DNA of 48,626 nucleotides from Rickettsiales bacterium (lineage in GTDB: Bacteria; Pseudomonadota; Alphaproteobacteria; Methylaequorales; Methylaequoraceae), in contig JAOOJU010000003.1 in assembly GCA_028407765.1 (NCBI GenBank), positions 1 through 48,626 of the forward strand, written 5' to 3'. Numbering within the stretch: position 1 is the first letter of the stretch; each line of letters begins with the position of its first letter. The translations under genes were made by a program, and so were the position numbers. Positions 8,900-16,031 of this stretch are shown in pieces. Below the pieces are notes generated by a model, which worked only from the letters and a program-made list of their open reading frames with translations, was not told the origin of the DNA and ran no database searches.

Positions 8900-9928
8900 A
8901 TGGAGAAGAATAATAAAGAAACAAAAAAAGCAGATTTTATTGATTTAGACAAAAGCCAATTTAGAAAAAAACCGTCGATTTTCATTTTTTTATTCTTTGG
9001 TTTATTCGTTATTGTCGTCATTTGCTCATATTTTTTAAAAGAGAGGTATCAGAGTTTTACTGAAGAAATTAAAAATTTAAAGATTTCTTTGGAAGAGAGT
9101 CAAAATAATTTAAAGAATTATCAAACATTAAATGTTAAACAGGAAGATGTTAAAAAAAATTCTAAAATAGCAGATGATATTTTCTTAGAATCATCCAAAG
9201 GCTCTAATCGAGACACCCTTGATGAAATTAAACAGGAGTTTTTAAGAATAAAAGATACTATAGAAAATGATTTTTCACTGGAAGAAAGAAATAAATTGAA
9301 AAGTATAATTCAAGATGTAACTGATAAACAAAATAAACTCTATACTTTCATCATTTTCAAAAAAAAAATTATAAATGACGAATCTTTTGAAAGGGAGATT
9401 AATAGTCTAAAAGATTTTTTTTTAAATGATGAAGAAGTATTTAAATTACTTGATTTTTTTTCTAATACGCCAGCTTCAAAAAACTTAGTTACGTTGTATA
9501 AACAATTGGATATGGTTACCAAAGGTAGAGAGGTTCAAATAATTGAACTATCAAGAGATGGAACTAAAAATCAGGAAGAAACGATATCAAAAAGATTATT
9601 TTTTTCCAAAGAATCAATTGAGACTTATTTTAAAGATATTTTGAATTCAAACTTTAGAATAAAGAAAATAAACAAGGAATCAGATTTAAGTGATTACAGT
9701 GACTTGGATAATGACGGAATTTTTGATTTTGAAAATGCTTTAGACAATGCAAAAAAATCTCTAATTCTTAAAGATATAGAAAGTGCAATAATTGAAATTG
9801 AAAGCATTTCTTCTCCTTTAACTTACGGTATCGAAAAATGGATTATAGATGCACAAAAACTCCAAGAACGTAATATTAAATTAGATTTCTTGGAAGAAAA
9901 AATATTAGAACATTTAATAGATAATTAA
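8900..9928 (+). CDS. mitofilin-like inner-membrane protein (COG4223 type)
   Basis: 342 aa. A short cytoplasmic N-terminus is followed by one transmembrane helix (IFIFLFFGLFVIVVIC, about residues 28-46). A long charged coiled-coil region follows, then a C-terminal helical domain ending KLDFLEEKILEHLIDN. This layout and the location between hemD and hemY match alphaproteobacterial mitofilin/Mic60 homologues. Mic60 shapes inner-membrane invaginations in mitochondria, and similar roles are reported for alphaproteobacterial homologues. It is immediately followed by hemY (stop and start adjacent). Odd feature: an Asp-rich DLDNDGIFDFE stretch near residues 269-279 (see findings). Sequence conservation is low, so the call leans on layout and synteny. 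Confidence 0.72.
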   Translation: MEKNNKETKKADFIDLDKSQFRKKPSIFIFLFFGLFVIVVICSYFLKERYQSFTEEIKNLKISLEESQNNLKNYQTLNVKQEDVKKNSKIADDIFLESSKGSNRDTLDEIKQEFLRIKDTIENDFSLEERNKLKSIIQDVTDKQNKLYTFIIFKKKIINDESFEREINSLKDFFLNDEEVFKLLDFFSNTPASKNLVTLYKQLDMVTKGREVQIIELSRDGTKNQEETISKRLFFSKESIETYFKDILNSNFRIKKINKESDLSDYSDLDNDGIFDFENALDNAKKSLILKDIESAIIEIESISSPLTYGIEKWIIDAQKLQERNIKLDFLEEKILEHLIDN

Positions 9929-11200
9929 ATGATAAGAATTTTTAAGACTTTTGTTCTAATACTACTTTTTATCATTCCTATTGTATGGCTTTCTAATTAT
10001 CCGGGAGAAGTGAAAATTCTTTGGGGGGATTATTTTATAGAAACCAGTTTCACTTTATATATTTCAATTCTTATATTTATGTCATTTTTATTGAGTTTTA
10101 TATATTTACTATTTAAAAAAATTATTAGTTTTCCAGAAAATTATAAACTTAAAAAAAATACTCAAAGATTAGAAATTATTAAAAATTCATTAAATGAGAT
10201 TACTAAATCTATAAATTCTGGAAATAAAAAGAAAATTGATTTAAATGCAAGAAGAATTAAGAAGCAAATAGGCAGCAATTTTTTTTCAACTTATATTTTA
10301 TCACAGAATGCAATATTAAATAGTGACTTTGTAAAAGCAAAGAAATACATGAAGTTATTATTAAACGAAGAAGAAGGAAAATTCATAGGCTTAAAGGGTC
10401 TTTCATTAATTGCATTGAAAGAGAACTCTTTGAAAGAGGCACAATATTATTTGGAAGAAAGTCTTAAAATTGAACCTGATAATTTATGGTCTTTAGATAA
10501 ACTTTCTAATCTTTTAGCACAATCTGAAAAATGGGAGAAAGCTGCAAAATTATTAGAAAGTGTAAAGAGCAATAATAATGAAAAGGTCATTGAAAATAGA
10601 GCAAATTTTCTAATGCAATCTGGTGCTTCTCCTTTAGAAGTATGGAAACTTTCCAAAAATATTATACCGATTGTCATTAAAATTATCAGACATTATATAA
10701 ATGAGGATAAAGAAAAAAAAGCATATGAGGTCTTGGAACAAACATGGGAAAAATTACAATATGTCGGTTTGGTCAAAGAATTTATTTATACCAAGAAGCC
10801 AAATACTAAAATCTCTTTAAGAAGGTTTAAATTAGTTCTAAAAGCATTAAAGCCAAGTTTAGAATCAAATGAAACTAAACTAGGTTTAGCCATTGCAGCA
10901 TTCCATGCGTCATTGTGGGGAGAAGCAAAAAAATATTTAGAGAAAATTAAACAAGAAGATTGGGATAGTAGGATAATTGATTTATGGAAAAAGCTGGAAA
11001 ATAGTAGTGACAGGCTAGAAATACCTGATATGCCAGAAATAATAAAAACTGAACCGCAATGGATTTGTAAAAACTGCGATAAACTTACTGAATCTTGGTG
11101 TATAAAGTGTAAAAATTGTGGTGAAATAGGCCAAGTAATCTGGTCAAGAAGTAAATTGGAAAAGACAAAGAAAAAATTTCTTGAAAACTTATTTGATTAA
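9929..11200 (+). CDS. HemY-like TPR membrane protein
   Basis: 423 aa. Two N-terminal transmembrane helices (about residues 5-25 and 40-62) flank the segment NYPGEVKILWGDYFIETS, the conserved HemY_N pattern. A TPR-like helical region follows (AQYYLEESLKIEPDNLWSL is one clear repeat). The C-terminus has four cysteines in a rubredoxin-like zinc ribbon: WICKNC, then WCIKCKNCG, ending VIWSRS. Despite the name, this is not protoporphyrinogen oxidase; the family role in tetrapyrrole metabolism is unproven. Its start is directly adjacent to the previous stop. Its 3' end overlaps the convergent glycosylase gene by 4 bases. Confidence 0.82.
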   Translation: MIRIFKTFVLILLFIIPIVWLSNYPGEVKILWGDYFIETSFTLYISILIFMSFLLSFIYLLFKKIISFPENYKLKKNTQRLEIIKNSLNEITKSINSGNKKKIDLNARRIKKQIGSNFFSTYILSQNAILNSDFVKAKKYMKLLLNEEEGKFIGLKGLSLIALKENSLKEAQYYLEESLKIEPDNLWSLDKLSNLLAQSEKWEKAAKLLESVKSNNNEKVIENRANFLMQSGASPLEVWKLSKNIIPIVIKIIRHYINEDKEKKAYEVLEQTWEKLQYVGLVKEFIYTKKPNTKISLRRFKLVLKALKPSLESNETKLGLAIAAFHASLWGEAKKYLEKIKQEDWDSRIIDLWKKLENSSDRLEIPDMPEIIKTEPQWICKNCDKLTESWCIKCKNCGEIGQVIWSRSKLEKTKKKFLENLFD

Positions 11201-11787
11201 TCACAAACTTTCCAAAGGTGGAGTGCAAGAATAGATAAATAAGGTGAAAATATTTTTTTATAATTAATAGAAACTTTCTCCTTTTCATTAATTATTTTAA
11301 TCATCTTTTTAATTACAAAGTCTTTTTCTGGCCAAATATTATAATTTGTTAAATAGAATATTTCTATCATGTCTAAAGTCCATGCTCCAATTCCTCGATA
11401 TGAAAGTAGTTTTTTTTTTAGATTTTGACTATTTAGAGTTGACATTTTAACTTCATTTATTTTTTTTTGAGAAATGGCTAAGTCAAATTCCTTTATATAG
11501 CTTAATTTCTGTCTGGAGATACCAATATCACTTAATTTATTTTTTTTTAATAATTCACTTAGACTTAGATTTTCTAATTTACCTATTTTTATAACATTTT
11601 TCCAAATACTAATTGCTGCTTTATTTGAGATTTGCTGGGATATTATTGTTTTACAAACAAATGAAAGTAAGTCTAAATTAGTTTTTTTCTGAATAATTAT
11701 TCCATTTACGATAATTAAATCTTTTAAGAACGGAAAAGGACTAGCTTTTTTTATCAATAGAGAATGTATTTTTTTAAAATCTTTCAA
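11197..11787 (-). CDS. HhH-GPD DNA glycosylase, AlkA/DNA-3-methyladenine type
   Basis: 196 aa, similar to short AlkA-like glycosylases without the N-terminal TBP-like domain. CKTIISQQISNKAA (about residues 45-58) is the conserved 'I..QQ+S..AA' helix. LLSYRGIGAWTLDM (127-140) is the helix-hairpin-helix. WPEKD (152-156) places the catalytic aspartate at D156. There is no four-Cys iron-sulfur cluster, unlike Nth/MutY. It is expected to excise alkylated purines in the cytoplasm. It lies six bases after the LAB_N gene in a minus-strand run and overlaps convergent hemY by four bases. Confidence 0.85.
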   Translation of the reverse strand: MKDFKKIHSLLIKKASPFPFLKDLIIVNGIIIQKKTNLDLLSFVCKTIISQQISNKAAISIWKNVIKIGKLENLSLSELLKKNKLSDIGISRQKLSYIKEFDLAISQKKINEVKMSTLNSQNLKKKLLSYRGIGAWTLDMIEIFYLTNYNIWPEKDFVIKKMIKIINEKEKVSINYKKIFSPYLSILALHLWKVCD

Positions 11788-11793
11788 CTTACC

Positions 11794-12102
11794 CTATAAT
11801 TTCATTATATCACTTGGATCTGACTGTTTCTTTTTATTCTTCTTTCCTTTTTTAATAAGATAAAGATTTCTTGCATAGATAAGGAAACCACATGATTGAC
11901 CTACAATAAAAACAGGATCCTCTTTATGAATGGCATAACTTAAAAGAACAAAACTTCCTAATATACTAATCCACCAGAATATATTAGGTATTATGCTCTT
12001 GGATGCCCTTTCACTGACTATCCATTGAATTAGAAAACGCGAGGCAAAGATAGTTTGACCAATGAAACCAATTATAATCCACATTTGACTAGTGAAAACC
12101 AT
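11794..12102 (-). CDS. LAB_N domain membrane protein (lipid-A-disaccharide synthase N-terminal-like)
   Basis: 102 aa with three predicted transmembrane helices. The sequence WIIIGFIGQTIFASRFLIQW followed by IVSERASKSIIPNIFWWIS matches the LAB_N domain (PF07578) signature 'G..GQ..F..RF+.QWi.SE+...S..P..FW..S'. The domain occurs alone beside DPM1-type glycosyltransferases, although it was named for a fusion to LpxB. It is not the LpxB glycosyltransferase itself, since the catalytic domain is absent. The gene begins four bases after the GT2 stop, indicating an operon and a likely membrane partner for lipid-linked sugar handling. Confidence 0.88.
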   Translation of the reverse strand: MVFTSQMWIIIGFIGQTIFASRFLIQWIVSERASKSIIPNIFWWISILGSFVLLSYAIHKEDPVFIVGQSCGFLIYARNLYLIKKGKKNKKKQSDPSDIMKL

Positions 12103-12105
12103 ATA

Positions 12106-12801
12106 TTACTCCTTTTTTTTATTAATTAGTAAACGTACTTTTATTAAATCAGTAATACCAACCCAAAAACGATTATTAAAATTATATTTAGAAACCCCTA
12201 CCAACCTGGGTCTATCAGAAACTGGAATATTAATAATTCTTGATTTTTTCATTTTAAAAAGAGCAGGAAGAAATCTGTGCATATTATCGATGTAAGGAAG
12301 TTCTAAAAATTTTTTCTTCCTAAATACTTTTAATGCACATGCTGTATCAAAGCAGTCATCGTTTAATATATGTTTCCTGACTTTATTCGCAATTTTTGAG
12401 GAAATTCTTTTGATCAAAGTATCCTTTCTATTTACTCGATGTCCACATATCAATATGCATTCTTGATTATTTTTATGCCAGCATTCTAATAGTTTTCTTA
12501 TTTCTGAGGGAGGATTTTGACCGTCTCCGTCCATTACAGCTATAACATCATTTTTTGAATATTTTACACCTGTCTGCATTGCTCTGCATTTTCCTAGATT
12601 TTCCTTGTGATTTATAACTTTAACATTCTTGTTAACGATTTTTTCTTTGAAAGTATCCCTAAATTCATCTGTGCTTCCGTCATTGACTATAATAACCTCT
12701 GGTTTTTCTATTTCAAACTCGGATATAATTTCATCAATTAATGAGAAAATTGCTTCAACTTCATTGTAAATAGGGATAATTATAGTAAATTTTAAATTCA
12801 T
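12106..12801 (-). CDS. family 2 glycosyltransferase, dolichol-phosphate-mannose synthase-like
   Basis: 231 aa. GT-A fold signs: FTIIIPIYNEVEAIFSLI at the start, VIIVNDGSTDEFRD, ENLGKCRAMQTG, and the metal-binding AVMDGDGQNPPSEI (about residues 90-103). No C-terminal transmembrane pair is present, so this is the soluble DPM1-like type. Likely reaction: transfer of a sugar from a nucleotide donor to undecaprenyl phosphate on the cytoplasmic face. It heads the minus-strand run GT2, LAB_N, glycosylase and diverges across 41 bases from an ArnT-like transferase that would use such a lipid-linked donor. Confidence 0.9.
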   Translation of the reverse strand: MNLKFTIIIPIYNEVEAIFSLIDEIISEFEIEKPEVIIVNDGSTDEFRDTFKEKIVNKNVKVINHKENLGKCRAMQTGVKYSKNDVIAVMDGDGQNPPSEIRKLLECWHKNNQECILICGHRVNRKDTLIKRISSKIANKVRKHILNDDCFDTACALKVFRKKKFLELPYIDNMHRFLPALFKMKKSRIINIPVSDRPRLVGVSKYNFNNRFWVGITDLIKVRLLINKKKE

Positions 12802-12842
12802 AGGATGCTATATATACCTAAATAATAAAGAAGGTTCAAATT

Positions 12843-14492
12843 GTGAGTAGAATTAAATCCCAAAATAAAAAAATATATTTTTTTATTTTCTTCGCATTAA
12901 TTATTTTTTTGCAGGGTATTTTTTTAATTCCTCCATTGGATAGAGATGAATCAAGATTCGCCTCAGCATCAAAGAATATGATTGAAACTAATGACTATAT
13001 TGATATTAGATTGGAAAACGAATCAAGATATAAAAAGCCAGTGGGAATTTATTGGGCTCAGTCACTCACCACAATTTTACTAGGAAAACCACCATATGAT
13101 AAAATATGGACTTATAGAATACCTTCTTTATTTGGGATTTTATTAAGTATAATCTTAATTTTTTTATCTATTAAGAAAATTTTCAATCAGGACATTGCGC
13201 TTCTAACTTCTTTCTTTCTCTCAACGTCCTTACTTTTAATAAGTGAAATTAATCAAGCAAAATCAGATGGATTATTATTCTTATTTATAAATATATGTAA
13301 TCTGATAATTTTAAAAAATATCTCAAGATATGAAAATAATAAATTTTATGATCAGTCTAATTTAGATAATCTTATTTTTTGGTGTTCACTTGGGCTTGGC
13401 ACTCTCATTAAGGGTCCAATAATCATAATATTTGTCGGTGTTCCCTTACTCTCGTTTTGTCTAATTAAAAAAGACTTTTATTTTGTCAAATCACTTCATT
13501 CATTTTCTGGCTATTTAGTATATTCTTTAATTGTTTTTCCATGGTTTATATTAATCACTATCAAATCTGGAAGTTCTTTTTGGCATGAATCGGTGATTAA
13601 TGATCTCCTAAATAAGGTAAAATCAGGACAGGAGTCTCATGGTTTTTTCCCAGGTTATTATACTCTACTTTTATTTTTATTTTTTTGGCCTGGATGTACT
13701 TTCTTAACAACTACAATTAAATCAATTTTTTTAAATTTTAGTAATGACTATAAAGGAAATTTGAAGCTTTTATATTTAATATGTTCTTTTTTACCATGTT
13801 TTTTGCTATATGAATTAATTCCAACGAAGTTGCCGCACTATGTTTTACCCGCATATCCAGCTTTAAGCATTTTAACTAGTATTTTTATTATTGACGCTAT
13901 TAGAGAAAATAAGGACTTTCTTTATTCGAAAGTTAACACTTTTTGTTTATTGTTATACCCAATAGCTTTTATATCTTTACTATTAATTGCGATTATCCAA
14001 TATTCAAAATTTGAATTTTCAACAATGATTATTTCCTTATACCTAATGGCAATTACTTTGTTTATTGCATATCAGTTTTTCTTGAAAAAAAATATTAAGA
14101 AATTCTTTATTTCGTGCTTTGTTTTTCAGATTTCAGTATATCTCTGCCTTGTTCATTATATGACACCTAAACTTGAAACATTTTGGATTGCAAAAAAAAT
14201 AAATAATATTATCGAAATAAACTCCGAAGAACTTGAAAATATTTATCATTATGGTTTTAATGAACCTAGTCTTGTTTTTATGATAGGACATAAATCCCAG
14301 AGGCTAATACCAGAGGTTATGTTAAAAAAAATAAGGAATTTTGAGGAGGGTTTGTTTGTTTTAACTGAGAAAGAGGCGAGTATTTTTGACGATCTTTTGC
14401 AGAATGATCAGCAACTTAAATTATTAAATTCATTTGAGGGGTTTAACTACTCTAAAGGAAAGAAAATAAAATTTTATATTTTTAAGAATTAA
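12843..14492 (+). CDS. ArnT/PMT-like GT-C glycosyltransferase
   Basis: 549 aa, GTG start (MSRIKSQNKK). About twelve hydrophobic segments. The first periplasmic loop holds PPLDRDESRFASASKNMIE, the conserved acidic 'RDE.RYA...+M' motif of ArnT and related GT83/GT39 enzymes, followed by RYKKPVGIYW. ArnT transfers a sugar from undecaprenyl phosphate to lipid A; the sugar and acceptor here cannot be read. Its stop overlaps the PAP2 start by one base (TAATG). It pairs logically with the divergent GT2 and LAB_N genes. Confidence 0.88.
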   Translation: MSRIKSQNKKIYFFIFFALIIFLQGIFLIPPLDRDESRFASASKNMIETNDYIDIRLENESRYKKPVGIYWAQSLTTILLGKPPYDKIWTYRIPSLFGILLSIILIFLSIKKIFNQDIALLTSFFLSTSLLLISEINQAKSDGLLFLFINICNLIILKNISRYENNKFYDQSNLDNLIFWCSLGLGTLIKGPIIIIFVGVPLLSFCLIKKDFYFVKSLHSFSGYLVYSLIVFPWFILITIKSGSSFWHESVINDLLNKVKSGQESHGFFPGYYTLLLFLFFWPGCTFLTTTIKSIFLNFSNDYKGNLKLLYLICSFLPCFLLYELIPTKLPHYVLPAYPALSILTSIFIIDAIRENKDFLYSKVNTFCLLLYPIAFISLLLIAIIQYSKFEFSTMIISLYLMAITLFIAYQFFLKKNIKKFFISCFVFQISVYLCLVHYMTPKLETFWIAKKINNIIEINSEELENIYHYGFNEPSLVFMIGHKSQRLIPEVMLKKIRNFEEGLFVLTEKEASIFDDLLQNDQQLKLLNSFEGFNYSKGKKIKFYIFKN

Positions 14493-15271
14493 TGAAACAT
14501 TTAGAACAAAAATTTGAATTACTATTATCTGTTAAATTATTCATTTTGATTGTTATTTTCACGTTATTATTTTTCCATTTTATTGATTTACCGCTTTATG
14601 AATACTCAAGATCTTTAAATGAAGTATTTTTTTTTTTTTTTCAGGAAATTATTGACCCTTTTTCAGATATCGTTGATCCAGGCAATGTAATAGTAATTTG
14701 TATTTTTTTATGGTTGATGATAAATCAAACTAGAAAAATTTTAAATGAGCCAAAAAAAATTAGAATCCTAACGGAGAAACTTGGTTTTAAAAAAGAGTGT
14801 ATTGTTGAGTCAATGAGATATTATTTATTGATAATTAAACATATAATTTCATCGATTCTGATAACTGGAACTATCCTTCATATTTTGAAGTATATATTGG
14901 GCGTGGCAAGGCCTAAGTATTTCTTTTTAAAAGGATACGAAAGACAAGATTTCTTTAATTTTGAGCATAAAGTTAATTCATTGCCGTCGGGTCATACTCA
15001 AGCTGCATTTACAATAGCTATACTTTTTATATTATATTTTAACAGGTATAACTTAATTATTTTGACCATTGCTTGTTTATTGGGTTTGGCAAGAATTTTT
15101 ATGAGTGCACATTTTCCAAGTGATATAATTCTAGGAGCATACATTGGATCTTTTTTTCCAATTATTATATACAAACTTTATTTCCTTGATAAATTTAAAG
15201 ATTTAGATGGTGAAAAAATTTTTGATTTTAGGAATTTTTTAAAAATGTTATATTTAAAGATTTTAGTATGA
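14492..15271 (+). CDS. PAP2-family membrane phosphatase
   Basis: 259 aa with about five or six transmembrane helices. All three phosphatase motifs are present: KYILGVARP (K-x6-RP), LPSGHTQAAF (PSGH) and ARIFMSAHFPSD (x-R-x5-H-x3-D with Ala in place of the usual first Ser). It could be an undecaprenyl-pyrophosphate phosphatase or an LpxE/LpxF/LpxT-type lipid A phosphatase or kinase-like transferase; its position after the ArnT-like gene favours recycling of undecaprenyl phosphate or lipid A trimming. A run of 15 T (14627-14641) inside the gene encodes a Phe string at residues 46-50. The start overlaps the ArnT-like stop; the end overlaps the next start by four bases. Confidence 0.88.
   Translation: MKHLEQKFELLLSVKLFILIVIFTLLFFHFIDLPLYEYSRSLNEVFFFFFQEIIDPFSDIVDPGNVIVICIFLWLMINQTRKILNEPKKIRILTEKLGFKKECIVESMRYYLLIIKHIISSILITGTILHILKYILGVARPKYFFLKGYERQDFFNFEHKVNSLPSGHTQAAFTIAILFILYFNRYNLIILTIACLLGLARIFMSAHFPSDIILGAYIGSFFPIIIYKLYFLDKFKDLDGEKIFDFRNFLKMLYLKILV
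14627..14641 (+). repeat. 15-base homopolymeric T tract inside the PAP2 gene
   Basis: Fifteen consecutive T (after GTA) encode Phe codons around residues 46-50 of the phosphatase. It is the longest single-base run I noticed in a coding sequence here. It is a candidate slippage site: a one-base change would frameshift the gene near its N-terminus. Confidence 0.85.
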
Positions 15272-15600
15272 AAACGAAATATTTCTTTTGCCTTTTGTTT
15301 CTAAGTTTCTTTCCACTAAAAGACTCTCTATCGGCTAATTGGTGTAAAGCAATATACCCATTTAGTAAAGAAGCTTTTGATGGTGATTTTAATAAACAAT
15401 TATCACTATGTAAAAACAATGATAATTTATTTTTATCTATCCATTCAAGATATGATAATGCATTGCATTTACTTCACACAAGTATTGCTAGTTTTTGTGA
15501 CTTGTCAAAGCAAGTTATTAAATCAGAAGTGAAGAAGAATGATTCTTCTTTCTACTCTTCTGTATGTGTATTTAGAAGACATAAATTAAGAGAAGAGTAA
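15268..15600 (+). CDS. small exported four-cysteine protein, unknown function
   Basis: 110 aa. Residues 1-23 form a clear Sec signal peptide (KTK, then a Phe/Leu-rich core, then SLSA before NW). The mature part of about 87 residues has four cysteines (ANWC, LSLC, ASFC, SSVC), enough for two disulfides in the periplasm, and a positively charged end. I do not recognise the family. The ATG overlaps the PAP2 stop (ATGA), so it is co-translated with the ArnT-like/PAP2 pair and likely acts in the envelope. The terminator at 15811 could end this transcript. Confidence 0.75.
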   Translation: MKTKYFFCLLFLSFFPLKDSLSANWCKAIYPFSKEAFDGDFNKQLSLCKNNDNLFLSIHSRYDNALHLLHTSIASFCDLSKQVIKSEVKKNDSSFYSSVCVFRRHKLREE

Positions 15601-15644
15601 ATTTATTAAAGCTAAACTATTTCATAATATGTCGTTTATGATTT

Positions 15645-15809
15645 ATGCTTAGTTTAATATCGAATATAAGACTCAATAGAATCAAAGAAGATAGACTTGT
15701 TGGATTTAAAAAAGAAATTAATAATTATACAACTTCAGAATTAGTCGGGCAAACTGACGATGGTTTGAACAATTTTACTTCAGAGGTTTGGTTAGCCCTA
15801 TATAGATAA
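15645..15809 (+). CDS. candidate 54-aa small protein, unknown
   Basis: An ATG-initiated frame of 54 codons whose stop lies one base before a strong hairpin terminator. The product begins MLSLISNIRLNRIKED, is hydrophilic after the first residues and ends EVWLALYR. An in-frame stop sits just upstream, so this is the only ATG start. I see no good ribosome-binding site, so it may be a chance frame in the 3' leader of the preceding transcript. Codon use looks ordinary (mixed A/T thirds). Confidence is low to moderate. Confidence 0.38.
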   Translation: MLSLISNIRLNRIKEDRLVGFKKEINNYTTSELVGQTDDGLNNFTSEVWLALYR

Positions 15810-15810
15810 C

Positions 15811-15841
15811 AATAAAACCCTGTTTAAATCAGGGTTTTATT
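15811..15841. terminator. bidirectional rho-independent terminator
   Basis: A perfect 12-bp inverted repeat: AATAAAACCCTG (15811-15822) and CAGGGTTTTATT (15830-15841) around a 7-base loop TTTAAAT. The GC-rich core ACCCTG/CAGGGT is flanked by T-rich tracts in both directions, so it can end the plus-strand transcript (ArnT-like, PAP2, exported protein, small ORF) and the minus-strand transcript of the 24-aa ORF. Confidence 0.88.
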
Positions 15842-15849
15842 GGAGGAAA

Positions 15850-15924
15850 TTAAAATAGACTAGAGATTAATAAGAAAAAGAATATTGAACTAAGGCTAAT
15901 TGCACAAATTCTAGTTAAATACAT
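15850..15924 (-). CDS. candidate 24-aa single-pass membrane micropeptide
   Basis: Minus-strand ATG at 15924-15922, 24 codons, stop TAA at 15852-15850. The peptide starts MYLTRICAIS and is then almost entirely hydrophobic (SSIFFFLLISSLF), as a single transmembrane helix. The Shine-Dalgarno GGAGA lies five bases before the ATG, among the better ones in this window. A TTGACT/TATATT promoter-like pair sits just upstream and a terminator lies nine bases after the stop. Together these give a compact promoter-RBS-ORF-terminator unit. Too short to assign to a family; it might be a leader peptide or a regulatory small membrane protein. Confidence 0.5.
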   Translation of the reverse strand: MYLTRICAISLSSIFFFLLISSLF

Positions 15925-15942
15925 ACTAATCTCCAATTATAC

Positions 15943-15971
15943 AATATATAGATTATAAATATTCAAGTCAA
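15943..15971 (-). promoter_or_regulatory. sigma-70-like promoter for the 24-aa ORF
   Basis: Minus strand: -35 TTGACT (15971-15966), a 17-base spacer, and -10 TATATT (15948-15943). Predicted start would be near 15936, giving a leader of about 12 bases that contains the GGAGA site before the 24-aa ORF. The spacing is ideal, but the local AT content weakens the inference. Confidence 0.45.
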
Positions 15972-16031
15972 TCAATATATAGTTTTTTTTTTCTTTAATT
16001 TACAAATAATTTTCCTATTATCATATGGATT

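Noticed and set aside
15925-16031. RpoE/ChrR-type TGATCC promoter upstream of the lipid cluster
   Set aside because: I looked for TGATCC with a suitable downstream TA-rich element in the gap before 16032 and before 23800 and saw none.
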